From Clostridium sp. CMCC3677 (GTDB taxonomy: Bacteria; Bacillota; Clostridia; Clostridiales; Clostridiaceae): a DNA stretch of 64,000 bases. Location of the stretch: contig NZ_JAMQHS010000001.1 in the NCBI RefSeq assembly GCF_023845585.1, positions 450,424 through 514,423 of the forward strand, read 5' to 3'. Below the pieces are notes generated by a model. That model did no database searches and had not been told where the DNA came from. It saw nothing but the letters and a program-made list of their open reading frames with translations. Both the position numbers and the translations under genes were made by a program. Of this stretch, positions 1 to 9,158 are shown piece by piece; the first letter of the stretch is position 1; the number at the start of each line of letters is the position of its first letter.

Positions 1-456
1 AGAAGACAAGGTTTTTATGTAGCTAAGGGAAATCCACATAACATAACAACATGGAATGATTTAATAAAAAATGATATAAGTATAGTGAATAGAGAAAAAG
101 GATCAGGTACTAGAGTATTGTTAGATGAGAAGTTAAGATTATACAATGTTGAAGGCGAGTCTATTAAAGGTTATAACTTTGAACAATCTTCTCATTTAGC
201 AGTAGCAAGCAGTATAGCTGTGGGGGATGGAGACTTAGGGATAGGAATAGAAAAGGTTGCCCATCAAGTGAGTGAGATTGATTTTGTACCTATACAAGAA
301 GAACGATATGATTTGATTATAAAAAAATCCTCTTTAAAATATCCACTTTATAAGTTAATAATTGAGATAATTCAATCTAAAAAATTCAAAAAAGAAATCA
401 AAGGATTGGGTGAATATGATTTAAGAGATATAGGTAAGATTCTTGCCGAAACTTAA
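1..456 (+). CDS. PBP-like (molybdate-type substrate-binding) domain protein, 3' part
   Basis: The reading frame is open from base 1, so the gene begins outside the window. The visible 151 residues contain the strand and hinge pattern of a periplasmic-binding-protein fold, including NREKGSGTR, HLAVASSIAVGDGDLGIGIE and a C-terminal helix IIQSKKFKKEIKGLGEYD. This matches the PBP domain that, in cytoplasmic bacterial proteins, often follows a helix-turn-helix and senses molybdate or a related oxyanion. No signal peptide can be judged because the N terminus is missing. The gene stops 61 bp before the Crp/Fnr regulator. The ligand is unknown; a regulator role is inference. Confidence 0.7.
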   Translation, partial: RRQGFYVAKGNPHNITTWNDLIKNDISIVNREKGSGTRVLLDEKLRLYNVEGESIKGYNFEQSSHLAVASSIAVGDGDLGIGIEKVAHQVSEIDFVPIQEERYDLIIKKSSLKYPLYKLIIEIIQSKKFKKEIKGLGEYDLRDIGKILAET

Positions 457-517
457 AAGCTAGCATTAAGTTAAAAAATATATTAAATATTATTAGAATA
501 TATATTTTGGAGGAATT

Positions 518-1210
518 ATGAATAATGTTACCATACAGGAACTTAGAAATTTAGAAATTTTTAAAAATATATGTGATGATTCTTTGAATAAAATTATTGA
601 AATGGGAATTTTAATTAAATACCCTTCAGGGAGGCATATTTTTAGAGATAAAGAAGATGTGAAAAATTTATATGTAGTATTAAGTGGTACAGTATCATTG
701 TATAAATCAAATGAATGTGGACATAAGAGAGCCATCTTTATTTTAGGAAAAGGTAAGATGATTAATGATGTTATAATACAGGAATTACCATCATCCATTA
801 ATTGTGAAGTTTTCGAAGAAGCAGAAATTTTAAGTTTCAATAAAGAGGAATTCTTGAAACTTATGGAAGTGGATTTTACATTAACCAAAAATGTAATGTG
901 CTCATTATCAATGAAAGTAAGAAGGTTATATAGGCAGATTAAAAATTCAACAGGCGTTATAAAAATGGAAAAACGATTATGTGCAAAACTGTGGAAATTA
1001 AGCAAGGATTATGGAATTGAAAAAAACGGTGAAGTAGTAGTTGATAAAAAGATAACTATTACCTATTTAGCAGATTTATTAGGTTCGAAAAGGGAAACAA
1101 TATCTAGGGCATTAAAAATATTATGTAATGAAAATTTAATTGAATATAAAAATAAGCAGATAATAGTAAGGAATCAGGAAAAATTATCGCAGTTTTTTAA
1201 AGCACCGTGA
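518..1210 (+). CDS. Crp/Fnr family transcriptional regulator
   Basis: This 230-residue protein has an N-terminal cyclic-nucleotide-binding-type beta barrel (about residues 10-120), a long dimer helix, and a C-terminal winged helix with ITITYLADLLGSKRETISRALKIL as the recognition region. Cysteines are scattered and do not form the N-terminal cluster motif of E. coli FNR, so an Fe-S sensor is not evident. The start follows GGAGG at good spacing. It lies directly upstream of the FNT channel and asrABC in the same direction, but a strong terminator separates them. It is therefore a likely local regulator of sulfite reduction (inference); the effector is unknown. Confidence 0.85.
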   Translation: MNNVTIQELRNLEIFKNICDDSLNKIIEMGILIKYPSGRHIFRDKEDVKNLYVVLSGTVSLYKSNECGHKRAIFILGKGKMINDVIIQELPSSINCEVFEEAEILSFNKEEFLKLMEVDFTLTKNVMCSLSMKVRRLYRQIKNSTGVIKMEKRLCAKLWKLSKDYGIEKNGEVVVDKKITITYLADLLGSKRETISRALKILCNENLIEYKNKQIIVRNQEKLSQFFKAP

Positions 1211-1234
1211 TTAATATCACGGTGCTTTAATTCT
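1199..1234 (+). terminator. Rho-independent terminator overlapping the regulator stop codon
   Basis: A perfect 12-bp stem (AAAGCACCGTGA with TCACGGTGCTTT) around a 6-nt loop is followed by a weak T-rich run. The regulator stop codon TGA at 1208-1210 lies inside the 5' arm. Confidence 0.85.
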
Positions 1235-1303
1235 TTAGAATATATACTTAGATTAATGGAAAGCATAATTTAAAATCGCAATTATGAAGGGAGATTTAAT
1301 ACG

Positions 1304-2071
1304 GTGTTTTGTGAAGAATTTAACAGTGTAGTAGTAGCTGCAAAAGCAAAGGTTAATTTACTAAAAAATAATAAATTAGGTTATTTTATTAGCTCAATGC
1401 TTGCAGGTGCTTATGTAGGAATGGGAATAATACTTATATTTACAATAGGTGGACTTTTAAGTAGTGCAGGATCACCATTTACTAAAGTAATTATGGGAGC
1501 ATCTTTTGGAGTAGCACTTAGTTTAGTAGTAATGGCAGGATCAGAACTTTTTACAGGAAATAATTTTGTTATGACAGCAGGATCCTTAAGTGGTGAAGTA
1601 ACTTGGAGTGATACACTTAAAGTTTGGGGGCTTTGTTTTTTAGGAAATTTAGTTGGATCTATAATTACAGGAGCTATGTTTTATTTAACAGGTCTTGCAA
1701 CAGGTCCAGTAGGAGAGTTTATTGCTAGTACTTCAGCGGTGAAAATGAGTGTGCCTTTTTTACCATTATTAATGAGAGGTGTACTTTGTAATATACTAGT
1801 TTGCTTAGCTGTATGGTGTAGTTTTCGTTGTAAGAATGAAGTCGCTAAGTTAATTATGATATTTTGGTGTTTATTTGTGTTTATAACAGCTGGATTTGAA
1901 CATAGTGTAGCTAATATGACACTTTTAACAGTAGGATTACTTTCACCAGGTGCAGCATATGTAAGTGTAATGGGATATTTATATAACATCATAGTTGTAA
2001 CACTTGGAAATATCATTGGAGGAGCTATATTTTTAGCAGTTCCATACTATTTAATATCAAAAAAGAAGTAA
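1304..2071 (+). CDS. Formate/nitrite-family (FNT) channel, probable hydrosulfide channel
   Basis: This 255-residue integral membrane protein has about six transmembrane helices and FNT signatures such as GASFGVALSLVVMAGSELFTGN and a GFEHSVANM loop. It starts with GTG after AAGGGAG; the nearby ATG at 1284 is out of frame. It sits 12 bp upstream of asrA. FNT members include FocA (formate), NirC (nitrite) and the clostridial hydrosulfide channel HSC, which is encoded beside asrABC. The neighbours therefore favour export of HS-, the product of sulfite reduction, over nitrite uptake. Substrate assignment is inference from context; family membership is clear. Confidence 0.88.
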   Translation: MFCEEFNSVVVAAKAKVNLLKNNKLGYFISSMLAGAYVGMGIILIFTIGGLLSSAGSPFTKVIMGASFGVALSLVVMAGSELFTGNNFVMTAGSLSGEVTWSDTLKVWGLCFLGNLVGSIITGAMFYLTGLATGPVGEFIASTSAVKMSVPFLPLLMRGVLCNILVCLAVWCSFRCKNEVAKLIMIFWCLFVFITAGFEHSVANMTLLTVGLLSPGAAYVSVMGYLYNIIVVTLGNIIGGAIFLAVPYYLISKKK

Positions 2072-2083
2072 GGGGATATCATT

Positions 2084-3094
2084 ATGGGATATAAATTAAA
2101 TAAAACTGATGTAAATAATATTTTTGATAATTTATCAAGAGAATATGATATATATGCGCCTAAGCTATTTCTAGGAGAAGGAACTTATTCTGATACAGAT
2201 AGAATTAGGTATGGAAAGGTAGAAAATATAGATGAAATAGTTTTTGATAAAAAAGCTGAATATTCATCTAAAGAAATTTTATTACCAATATCTGAAACAT
2301 TGTTCTTCTTTACAGAGGATGAGATAAAAGAAGCTAAGACTTCTAAAAAAGGTGCACTAGTATTTTTAAGAAGTTGTGATTTACATGCTATAAAACGTAT
2401 GGATGATATTTATTTAAAAAATGGACATGAAGATTTTTATTATAAGAGATTAAGAGAAAAAACTAAGTTCATTTTAATTGGATGTGAAAAATCATTTGAA
2501 AAATGTTTTTGTGTAAGCATGGAAACTAATAAAACTGATGAATATGCGGCATATTTAAAAGTTATAGGTGACGAAGTATATATAGATGCTAAAGAAGAAG
2601 AATTCATAAAACTATTTTCAATTGGTGAAAATATAGAAGTGAAGCCTGACTTTGTAAGTGAAAACAATAAAAAGGTTTCAGTGCCAGATAATCTTTCATT
2701 AGATATTATAAATTCAAAAATGTGGGAAGATTATAGTGCACGTTGTATTGCATGTGGTAGATGTAATTTTGTTTGTCCAACTTGTACTTGCTTTACAATG
2801 CAAGATATATTCTACACTGATAATGGAAAAGCAGGTGAAAGACGTAGGGTATGGGCTTCATGTCAAGTAGATGGATTTACTGAGATGGCTGGTGGACATA
2901 CTTTTAGAGCTGACAAAGGACAACGTATGAGATTTAAAGTTATGCACAAAGTATATGATTATAAAAAGAAATGGGGATATCACATGTGTGTTGGATGCGG
3001 TAGATGTGATGATATTTGTCCAGAATATATATCTTTCTCTAATTGCGTAAATAAATTAGAAAATGGAATGAAAGAGGTGTCTTCTAATGAGTAG
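2084..3094 (+). CDS. asrA: Anaerobic sulfite reductase subunit A (4Fe-4S protein)
   Basis: AsrA is an electron-transfer subunit of the cytoplasmic sulfite reductase that makes sulfide. The 336-residue protein has an N-terminal domain shared with hydrogenase/sulfhydrogenase beta subunits and two C-terminal [4Fe-4S] ferredoxin motifs: Cys221, 224, 227, 231 (CIACGRCNFVC) and Cys302, 305, 308, 312 (CVGCGRCDDIC). Its length is normal. The stop overlaps the asrB start by 8 bp, so translation is probably coupled. The FNT channel gene precedes it and asrB and asrC follow, forming one operon. Confidence 0.95.
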   Translation: MGYKLNKTDVNNIFDNLSREYDIYAPKLFLGEGTYSDTDRIRYGKVENIDEIVFDKKAEYSSKEILLPISETLFFFTEDEIKEAKTSKKGALVFLRSCDLHAIKRMDDIYLKNGHEDFYYKRLREKTKFILIGCEKSFEKCFCVSMETNKTDEYAAYLKVIGDEVYIDAKEEEFIKLFSIGENIEVKPDFVSENNKKVSVPDNLSLDIINSKMWEDYSARCIACGRCNFVCPTCTCFTMQDIFYTDNGKAGERRRVWASCQVDGFTEMAGGHTFRADKGQRMRFKVMHKVYDYKKKWGYHMCVGCGRCDDICPEYISFSNCVNKLENGMKEVSSNE

Positions 3095-3881
3095 AAATGA
3101 ATATATTCCTTTTTTATCAGAAATTAAGGAAGTTATTAAACATACAGATATTGAATATACTTTCAGAATGGAATTTTCAGGCGATGTAAAACCAGGACAA
3201 TTTTTTGAAGTATCATTGCCTAAGTTTGGAGAAGCACCTATTTCAGTAAGTGGTATTGAAGAAAATACTGTTGACTTAACAATAAGAAGAGTTGGAAAAG
3301 TTACTAATGAAATATTCAATAATTATGTAGGTGATAAATTATATCTAAGAGGTCCTTATGGAAATGGATTTGATGTAAATGAATATAAGGGAAAAGATTT
3401 AATTATTGTAGCAGGTGGGACAGGTTTATCTCCAGTTAAAGGTGTAGTTGATTATTTTGCAAATAATATAGATAAAATTAACAGTTTTACATTAATAGCA
3501 GGTTTTAAATCTCCTAATGACATTTTATTTAAATCAGATATAAAAGATTGGAACGATAAAATAAATGCTATTATTACAGTAGATAATGCTGATGAAAGCT
3601 ATGATGGAAAAGTAGGATTGGTTACTAAATATATACCAGAACTTGATATAAAAGATTTAAATAATGTTGCTGTTATTGTAGTTGGACCTCCTATGATGAT
3701 GAAGTTCACAGTTGCAGAATTTTTAAAACTTGGAATAGAAGAAAAAAATATATGGATTTCTCAAGAAAGAAAAATGTGCTGTGGAATAGGAAAATGTGGA
3801 CACTGTAAAATAGATGATACTTATATTTGTTTAGATGGACCTGTTTTTAATTATTCAAAAGGTAAGTCTTTACTAGACTAG
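3087..3881 (+). CDS. asrB: Anaerobic sulfite reductase subunit B (FAD/NAD, 2Fe-2S)
   Basis: AsrB takes electrons from NAD(P)H and passes them to AsrA and AsrC. The 264 residues show the ferredoxin-NADP reductase fold. The order is an N-terminal flavin barrel, a nucleotide-binding VAGGTGLSPVKGVV loop near residues 108-121, then GPPMMMKF. A C-terminal [2Fe-2S] cluster of the PyrK type follows, with Cys231/232, 237, 240 and 248 (MCCGIGKCGHCK). The gene overlaps asrA and precedes asrC by 12 bp. Nothing is unusual for the family. Confidence 0.95.
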   Translation: MSRNEYIPFLSEIKEVIKHTDIEYTFRMEFSGDVKPGQFFEVSLPKFGEAPISVSGIEENTVDLTIRRVGKVTNEIFNNYVGDKLYLRGPYGNGFDVNEYKGKDLIIVAGGTGLSPVKGVVDYFANNIDKINSFTLIAGFKSPNDILFKSDIKDWNDKINAIITVDNADESYDGKVGLVTKYIPELDIKDLNNVAVIVVGPPMMMKFTVAEFLKLGIEEKNIWISQERKMCCGIGKCGHCKIDDTYICLDGPVFNYSKGKSLLD

Positions 3882-3893
3882 GAGGAGTTAATT

Positions 3894-4856
3894 ATGGATT
3901 TAAATACAAAAAAAATCAAGAAAAATGCTTTTAGAGTTACTAAAGTAAGGGGATTAACTGCTTCTAGAGTTAGAGTTCCAGGAGGACATTTACAAGCAGA
4001 TTTATTAGGCAAGATACAAGAAATATCGCAAATGTATGGTAATGGAAGTGTGCATATAACAACACGTCAAGGATTTGAAATACCAGGAATAAAATATGAA
4101 GATATTAATAAGGTAAATGAATTATTACAGCCAATTATAGAAAGTTTAGGTATAAATCAAGAAATACCAGGAAAGGGATATACATCTGCTGGAACTAGAA
4201 ATGTATCAGCATGTATTGGTAATAATGTTTGCCCATTTGCAAATTATAATACAACTAATTTTGCTAAAAGAATAGAAAAAGCTATATTTCCCAATGATCT
4301 ACACTTTAAGATAGCACTTACCGGGTGCCCAAACGATTGTGTAAAAGCTAGAATGCATGATTTTGGGATAATAGGAATGACTGAACCACAGTATGATAAA
4401 GAGAGATGTGTAAGCTGTGGGGCATGTGTAAGAGCTTGTAAGAAGAAGTCAGTAGATGCACTTAAAGCAGTAAATTATAAAGTAGTAAGAAATGAAGAAA
4501 AATGTATTGGATGTGGAGAATGTGTTATAAATTGTCCTACTGGTGCGTGGACAAGAAGTAAAGAAAAATATTATAAATTAGTTATAATGGGTAGAAGCGG
4601 TAAAAGAAACCCACGTCTTGCTGAAGATTTCTTAATTTGGTCAGATGAACAAAGTATAATTAAGATAATATTGAACACTTATAAATTTGTGGCTAAGTAT
4701 ATAGATAAAAGTGCTCCAGGTGGCAAAGAACATATAGGATATATCATCGATAGAGTAGGATTTGAAGAATATAAAAAGTGGGCACTAGACGGAATAGAAT
4801 TCCCAGAAAAAACAATAGTAAAGCAATGTGTTTATTGGAATGGAGTACATTTTTAA
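3894..4856 (+). CDS. asrC: Anaerobic sulfite reductase subunit C (siroheme catalytic subunit)
   Basis: AsrC carries the site of six-electron sulfite reduction. The 320-residue protein has the siroheme-[4Fe-4S] ligand pattern C-x5-C (Cys107, Cys113) and C-x3-C (Cys145, Cys149). An inserted pair of ferredoxin clusters follows: Cys172, 175, 178, 182 and Cys204, 207, 210, 214. The RQGFE and TGCPNDC segments match sulfite/nitrite reductases. An AGGAGG ribosome site precedes the ATG. It is the last gene of the channel-asrABC operon and ends 14 bp before a strong terminator. Confidence 0.95.
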   Translation: MDLNTKKIKKNAFRVTKVRGLTASRVRVPGGHLQADLLGKIQEISQMYGNGSVHITTRQGFEIPGIKYEDINKVNELLQPIIESLGINQEIPGKGYTSAGTRNVSACIGNNVCPFANYNTTNFAKRIEKAIFPNDLHFKIALTGCPNDCVKARMHDFGIIGMTEPQYDKERCVSCGACVRACKKKSVDALKAVNYKVVRNEEKCIGCGECVINCPTGAWTRSKEKYYKLVIMGRSGKRNPRLAEDFLIWSDEQSIIKIILNTYKFVAKYIDKSAPGGKEHIGYIIDRVGFEEYKKWALDGIEFPEKTIVKQCVYWNGVHF

Positions 4857-4870
4857 TTAAACAACTTAAA

Positions 4871-4904
4871 AATCTCTACAGAAATAAAACTGTAGAGATT
4901 TTTT
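4871..4904 (+). terminator. Terminator of the asr operon
   Basis: An 11-bp perfect stem AATCTCTACAG/CTGTAGAGATT with an 8-nt loop is followed by a T run directly after asrC. Confidence 0.9.
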
Positions 4905-5014
4905 AAACTTCATTTTAATTATGAAAGTTTTAAAAATTTTGCATTATTTTAAATGTGTGTTGATATTGTAATGCAAACATTAATTTAAAATAGAGCACAA
5001 AATTTGAAGAAATA

Positions 5015-5578
5015 TTATTTATTACATAAATGATCTTGGACGTTCATTAAAGCTTCACCAAATCTTTGATAGTGTACAACTTCTCTTTCTCTTAAGAATT
5101 TTAAGACGTCTTTAATATCTTGTTCATCAGTTAATTGAATTAAATGTTCATAAGTTGCTCTAGCCTTTTGTTCTGCTGCCATATCTTCATGTAAATCTGC
5201 AATTACATCTCCTTTTGCTTGGATATAAGTTGCTGTCCAAGGGTTTCCAGTAGCATCAGTATAGAATAATGCTTTTCCATGATCAACATAATGTCCACCA
5301 AGACCTGCTTCTTTAAGTTCATCTAATGTTGCATTCTCCATAAGTTGATAAATCATAGTAGCAAGCATTTCTACATGCGCCATTTCCTCTGTACCTATAT
5401 CAGTAAGTAATCCTTTGGATTTTCCAGTAGGCATTGTATAACGTTGATTTAAATATCTAAGTGCGGCACCTAATTCTCCATCAGGTCCTCCATATTGAGA
5501 CATAAGATATTTTGCCATTGCAAGATCTTTACACTTTAAGTTTATTGGATATTCTAATGTTTTAACATAATACCACAT
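5015..5578 (-). CDS. cotJC: Spore coat protein CotJC (manganese-catalase-like)
   Basis: The 187-residue protein belongs to the manganese-catalase/CotJC family. It has the di-metal four-helix bundle with ligand-type segments IGTEEMAHVEM and DMAAEQKARATYEHL plus the C-terminal REREVVHYQRFGEAL. CotJC is assembled into the spore coat during mother-cell development and may remove peroxide. It is the last gene of cotJABC, with cotJB 15 bp upstream. Length fits the family. Expression is presumably controlled by a mother-cell sigma factor, but I did not see a convincing consensus promoter. Confidence 0.95.
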   Translation of the reverse strand: MWYYVKTLEYPINLKCKDLAMAKYLMSQYGGPDGELGAALRYLNQRYTMPTGKSKGLLTDIGTEEMAHVEMLATMIYQLMENATLDELKEAGLGGHYVDHGKALFYTDATGNPWTATYIQAKGDVIADLHEDMAAEQKARATYEHLIQLTDEQDIKDVLKFLREREVVHYQRFGEALMNVQDHLCNK

Positions 5579-5593
5579 AATCTTTTATTCCTC

Positions 5594-5845
5594 CTAATTT
5601 TCTTTTTCCCAAGGCCAAGATTTTTCTATCCAATAACGTGGATCTTCTTTAAAAGAAGTACCAAAATTAGTTAAAGGACCGAAATTTTTTTCGTATTCAT
5701 TAGTTAAACAAGTTAATTTAGCTGATACTATATCATAGTCTTTTTTTGCATTTTCATTATCAGGAAAATTATCAAGGAATAAATTTAGATCAACAGCTGA
5801 AAATTGATAAATTCTTATACTATCTAATAAATCTTTTTCATACAT
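5594..5845 (-). CDS. cotJB: Spore coat protein CotJB
   Basis: This 83-residue acidic helical protein of the CotJB family lies between cotJA and cotJC. Recognisable features are LLDSIRIYQFSAVDLNLFLDNFPDN and the C-terminal FGPLTNFG...WPWEKEN. CotJB helps place CotJC in the coat. The start follows a GGGGTG ribosome site. It is separated from cotJA by 16 bp and from cotJC by 15 bp, so the three form one transcript. Confidence 0.92.
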   Translation of the reverse strand: MYEKDLLDSIRIYQFSAVDLNLFLDNFPDNENAKKDYDIVSAKLTCLTNEYEKNFGPLTNFGTSFKEDPRYWIEKSWPWEKEN

Positions 5846-5861
5846 AATATATCACCCCACA

Positions 5862-6029
5862 TTAACATTTACTTTTTTTCTTTTCATTATAAGGTTCGTA
5901 AAGGTCTTTAAAAATAGTTCCTTTAACAAAGCCTTCTTTACATGTGAATAGATTTTCATAAGGTTGAGGCATTATATATGCACGTGCATATTCTTTTAAT
6001 TTATAGGTACAATTATCATTTTTGTACAT
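5862..6029 (-). CDS. cotJA: Spore coat associated protein CotJA (short gene)
   Basis: Reading the minus strand from the ATG at 6029 gives a 55-residue protein that ends in KKKSKC. Its core PQPYENLFTCKEGFVKG followed by TIFKDLYEPY is the diagnostic CotJA motif. It is too short for many gene callers and would be missed by a 60-codon cutoff. A GAAGGGATG ribosome site lies upstream, and cotJB follows 16 bp downstream in the same operon. Family and order (JA-JB-JC) agree, so the call is firm. Confidence 0.9.
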   Translation of the reverse strand: MYKNDNCTYKLKEYARAYIMPQPYENLFTCKEGFVKGTIFKDLYEPYNEKKKSKC

Positions 6030-6259
6030 AAAATTTTTTCATCCCTTCATTTTGATTGCTTAATAAATATAATATGCATATAGAGAGATAAAGTGATTCT
6101 TGTGAAAAACATATATTTTTAAGTCTAAAATGTATGCAAATAAATATTAATTTTATCTTAAATTATACTTAAATAAAGAACATCTGTTTAATAATGCTAT
6201 TATTAAGTAGATGTTTTTTATATAATTAACATATAATATAAAATGTGAAGGGGACTAAT

Positions 6260-8275
6260 ATGATAAAGTATAAAAAAACAGCACGTACATTAGCTTTAAT
6301 ATTATCTGTGTTTATTATAAATTCATTTATAAATTATAATGTATTTGCAAGTGAAGTAATTAAGCAGAGCAATAATGAAATAAGGCTACAAGACAACTTC
6401 TATGAAGCTGTTAATAAGGAATGGCTAAAAAAATCAATACTTAAACAAGATGAAGAAGCTAAAAGTACTTTTACTGAAACAAAGGATAAGGTTAATAATG
6501 ACGCAAAAAGAATATTTAATGATTTATTAATTCATGAAGATAAATATTTAAGTAATACAGACGAAAAGAAGATAATAAATTTATATAATAATTCTATTAA
6601 TATTTCAGAAAGAAATAATCAAGGTGCAGAACCTATAAAGAAATATACAAATAAAATAAAGGAAGCTAAAAATATAAATGAGCTTACAAAATTATTAGGC
6701 GATCCAACGATAAATATATTTAGTAATTTAATTAATTTTAGTGTTGGAAGCGATATTTATGATGAGAAAAACAATGCACTATATATTTCATCAACAAGAT
6801 TAGTTTTAGGAGATTCAGATCAATATAGAAATGAAACAGATAAAACTAAAGATAATAGAGAAAATATGGAAAAATACTTAGTCAATATATTAATGTTAAG
6901 TGGATATTCTAGAGAAGAATCGATAATAAAAGTTAATAATTTATTTTATTTTGAAAATCAATTAGCACCATCTATTATAGGTGTTAATGAATTTGCAGAG
7001 TATTATAATAACCAAAAAAATAACTATAAAACTTATAAAATCAGTGATGTTAATGAACTTTCAAGTAATTTAGATTTATCATATATAATAAAAAACCTTG
7101 GATATGAAAATGTAGACAAAGTAATTTTATTTGAACCTAAATGGTTAAATAAATTAAATGAGTTATATAGTGAAGAAAATTTGCAAGTAATAAAAGATTA
7201 TACTGAAGTTTGTATGATTTCTGCTGCAAGTAAATATCTAAGTGAAAATTTTAGAAATGAATATTTAGCTTTACAAAAATCATTATATGATATAGATAGT
7301 ATATCATTAGAAGATGAAACTAAAGAACTTGTAAAAAAGAATTTCAATTCAGCTTTAAGTAAATTATATGTAGAAGAGGTCTTTAGTGAAGAGATAAAAA
7401 ATGATGTGAAAAATATTACTGAAGAAATTATAAATACTTATTCAAATAGAATTAAAAATCTTGATTGGATGAGTGCTTCCACTAAAGATAACGCTATTAA
7501 AAAGTTAAAGAATATAAAAGTAAATATAGGCTATCCAGAAGAATGGACAGATTATTCAAATTTAGAAATAAAGTCATATAAAGAAGATGGATCACTTCTT
7601 GAAAATATAATAAATTTAGAGAAATTTTCATATAAACAACCTATAAGTTCTAGAGAATCATTTAACAAAATATCACCAGAAGATGTTAATGCATATTATG
7701 ATGCTGAGTCTAATGAAATTACAATTCCAGCAGCTATATTGCAAAAACCGTTCTATGATATAAATGAAAGTAAAGAAAAAAATTTAGGTGGATTAGGAGT
7801 TATTATTGGACATGAAATTACTCATGCTTTTGATAATAATGGATCTAAGTTTGATGAAAATGGAAAAATAAAAAATTGGTGGAATGATGAAGATTATAAA
7901 AAATATGAAGATAAAATTAAAAGAATAGAAGAGGTTTATGGAAATATAGAAGCATTACCTGGGATAAAAGTGAATGGGGAAATTACTTTAGGTGAAAATA
8001 TTGCGGATATTGGATCTATGACTTGTATGTTAGATATTTTAGATAAAATACCTAATGTAAATTATGATGAGTTTTTTAGAAATTTTGCTAGAGTATGGAG
8101 AGATGTAACTACTGAAGAATATAAAGTATTATTATTAAAAATAGACAGCCATTCACCTAGTGATATTAGAGTAAATACAGTATTACAACAATTTGAAAAA
8201 TTCTATGAAATTTATAATGTAACTGAAAATGATGATATGTATATAAAAGTAAAAGATAGATTATCTATTTGGTAG
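6260..8275 (+). CDS. Secreted M13 family (neprilysin/PepO-type) zinc metallopeptidase
   Basis: From the ATG at 6260 the protein has 671 residues. A GTG at 6245 is in frame, but it overlaps the GAAGGGG ribosome site, so 6260 is preferred. An N-terminal signal sequence (KKTARTLALILSVFIINSF) ends near VFA-S. Catalytic motifs are intact: HEITH at residues 518-522 and the third zinc-ligand motif ENIAD at 579-583, with Glu579 as ligand. The substrate-binding NAYY is at 477-480. The C terminus ends in LSIW; the CxxW of mammalian neprilysin is not conserved. It probably cleaves peptides outside the cell. It is transcribed alone. Confidence 0.93.
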   Translation: MIKYKKTARTLALILSVFIINSFINYNVFASEVIKQSNNEIRLQDNFYEAVNKEWLKKSILKQDEEAKSTFTETKDKVNNDAKRIFNDLLIHEDKYLSNTDEKKIINLYNNSINISERNNQGAEPIKKYTNKIKEAKNINELTKLLGDPTINIFSNLINFSVGSDIYDEKNNALYISSTRLVLGDSDQYRNETDKTKDNRENMEKYLVNILMLSGYSREESIIKVNNLFYFENQLAPSIIGVNEFAEYYNNQKNNYKTYKISDVNELSSNLDLSYIIKNLGYENVDKVILFEPKWLNKLNELYSEENLQVIKDYTEVCMISAASKYLSENFRNEYLALQKSLYDIDSISLEDETKELVKKNFNSALSKLYVEEVFSEEIKNDVKNITEEIINTYSNRIKNLDWMSASTKDNAIKKLKNIKVNIGYPEEWTDYSNLEIKSYKEDGSLLENIINLEKFSYKQPISSRESFNKISPEDVNAYYDAESNEITIPAAILQKPFYDINESKEKNLGGLGVIIGHEITHAFDNNGSKFDENGKIKNWWNDEDYKKYEDKIKRIEEVYGNIEALPGIKVNGEITLGENIADIGSMTCMLDILDKIPNVNYDEFFRNFARVWRDVTTEEYKVLLLKIDSHSPSDIRVNTVLQQFEKFYEIYNVTENDDMYIKVKDRLSIW

Positions 8276-8389
8276 AATAGAATTTTAGTAGGTTAAGTTT
8301 AATTACTATGATAAGTTTTACTTATAGATATACTAGAGAAGTGAGAGTATAGATAATTCTGTGTAAATACAAAATTATCTAATGTCTAG

Positions 8390-8431
8390 AGAGGTTAATG
8401 ATTAGAATATAAATTTTAGTCATTAACCTCT
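8390..8431. terminator. Hairpin between convergent genes
   Basis: A 12-bp perfect inverted repeat (AGAGGTTAATGA/TCATTAACCTCT) spans the stop codon of the minus-strand DUF4130 gene. It lacks a clean T run on either side, so it may be a weak bidirectional terminator. A second 8-bp repeat AGATAATT/AATTATCT at 8351-8380 lies beside it. Confidence 0.55.
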
Positions 8432-9156
8432 ATTATGTGCTTCCAATATCTTTTTGGCATCATTCTACTTTGTAATTTTAGATTTTTTCTTTCAACTATA
8501 GCTGTAGATTTGAAATATGTGCTCCAAAGTGTACCGTAGTTATCAGAATGTGTTTTCAATTTTTCATAATCTCTTAAATCAAGAGGAATTATTTCATAAT
8601 TTATTTTATTATAAATTATTGCTTTTTCCCTATTCAAATCATGAATTATAAAGTATTCATTTTTAAATCTTTTCTTAAAATGGTCAGCTATAAGTTCTAA
8701 TATATCATTATCAGGTTCAATAGAAGAATAGAAAAATTTATTATTTATAAGGTTGAATCTAATAAATCCTTTAAATCTATGACTTTCATAAGTTACTTTT
8801 TTATTAATGGTATCTATAAGCCTAATTTCATCAATATTTAAAAAAGAATGAACATCCTTGTTTAATTTAAAAGCAATTTTTAAATATTTAAGTAAGAGCA
8901 TTTCTTTATTTTCGTAATTGCTTAAATATACAATATAGATTTTTTTTAGAGCTAATTTGTCTATTTTATAAATTATAGTATTTTGAACTTTCTCAGCAAT
9001 ATGAGAATTAGTATTTATATTAATAATTTCGCTTCCAAGCAAGGGTATATTATTTTTTTTACTACATATAAATAAATTTGTCTGATCATAATTAAAACTT
9101 TTATATAAAGCATTTAAAAGCCCAAAGAAAGTATCATCATATATTAGTATTTTCAT
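8416..9156 (-). CDS. DUF4130 protein of the radical-SAM DNA-repair pair (TIGR03915-type)
   Basis: This 246-residue cytoplasmic protein begins MKILIYDDTFFGLLNALY and ends SRMMPKRYWKHIIE. Both are characteristic of the family annotated as probable DNA metabolism protein, which accompanies a radical SAM enzyme with a helix-hairpin-helix. The central segment RFKGFIRF and the later DRYFIIHDLNREKAI-like region (here YFIIHDLNREKAIIY) also match. The chemistry is unknown. The gene starts 2 bp after the stop of its radical SAM partner, so the two are one operon. A LexA-box promoter precedes that operon. Confidence 0.87.
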   Translation of the reverse strand: MKILIYDDTFFGLLNALYKSFNYDQTNLFICSKKNNIPLLGSEIININTNSHIAEKVQNTIIYKIDKLALKKIYIVYLSNYENKEMLLLKYLKIAFKLNKDVHSFLNIDEIRLIDTINKKVTYESHRFKGFIRFNLINNKFFYSSIEPDNDILELIADHFKKRFKNEYFIIHDLNREKAIIYNKINYEIIPLDLRDYEKLKTHSDNYGTLWSTYFKSTAIVERKNLKLQSRMMPKRYWKHIIEVND

Positions 9157-9158
9157 AA

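Noticed and set aside
6040..6110. Sigma-E type promoter for cotJABC
   Set aside because: CATATTAT on the minus strand resembles a -10, but the -35 region is weak, so I did not annotate it.
6245..6259. GTG start for the M13 peptidase
   Set aside because: It lies on the ribosome site itself; the ATG at 6260 has correct spacing and a clean signal peptide.
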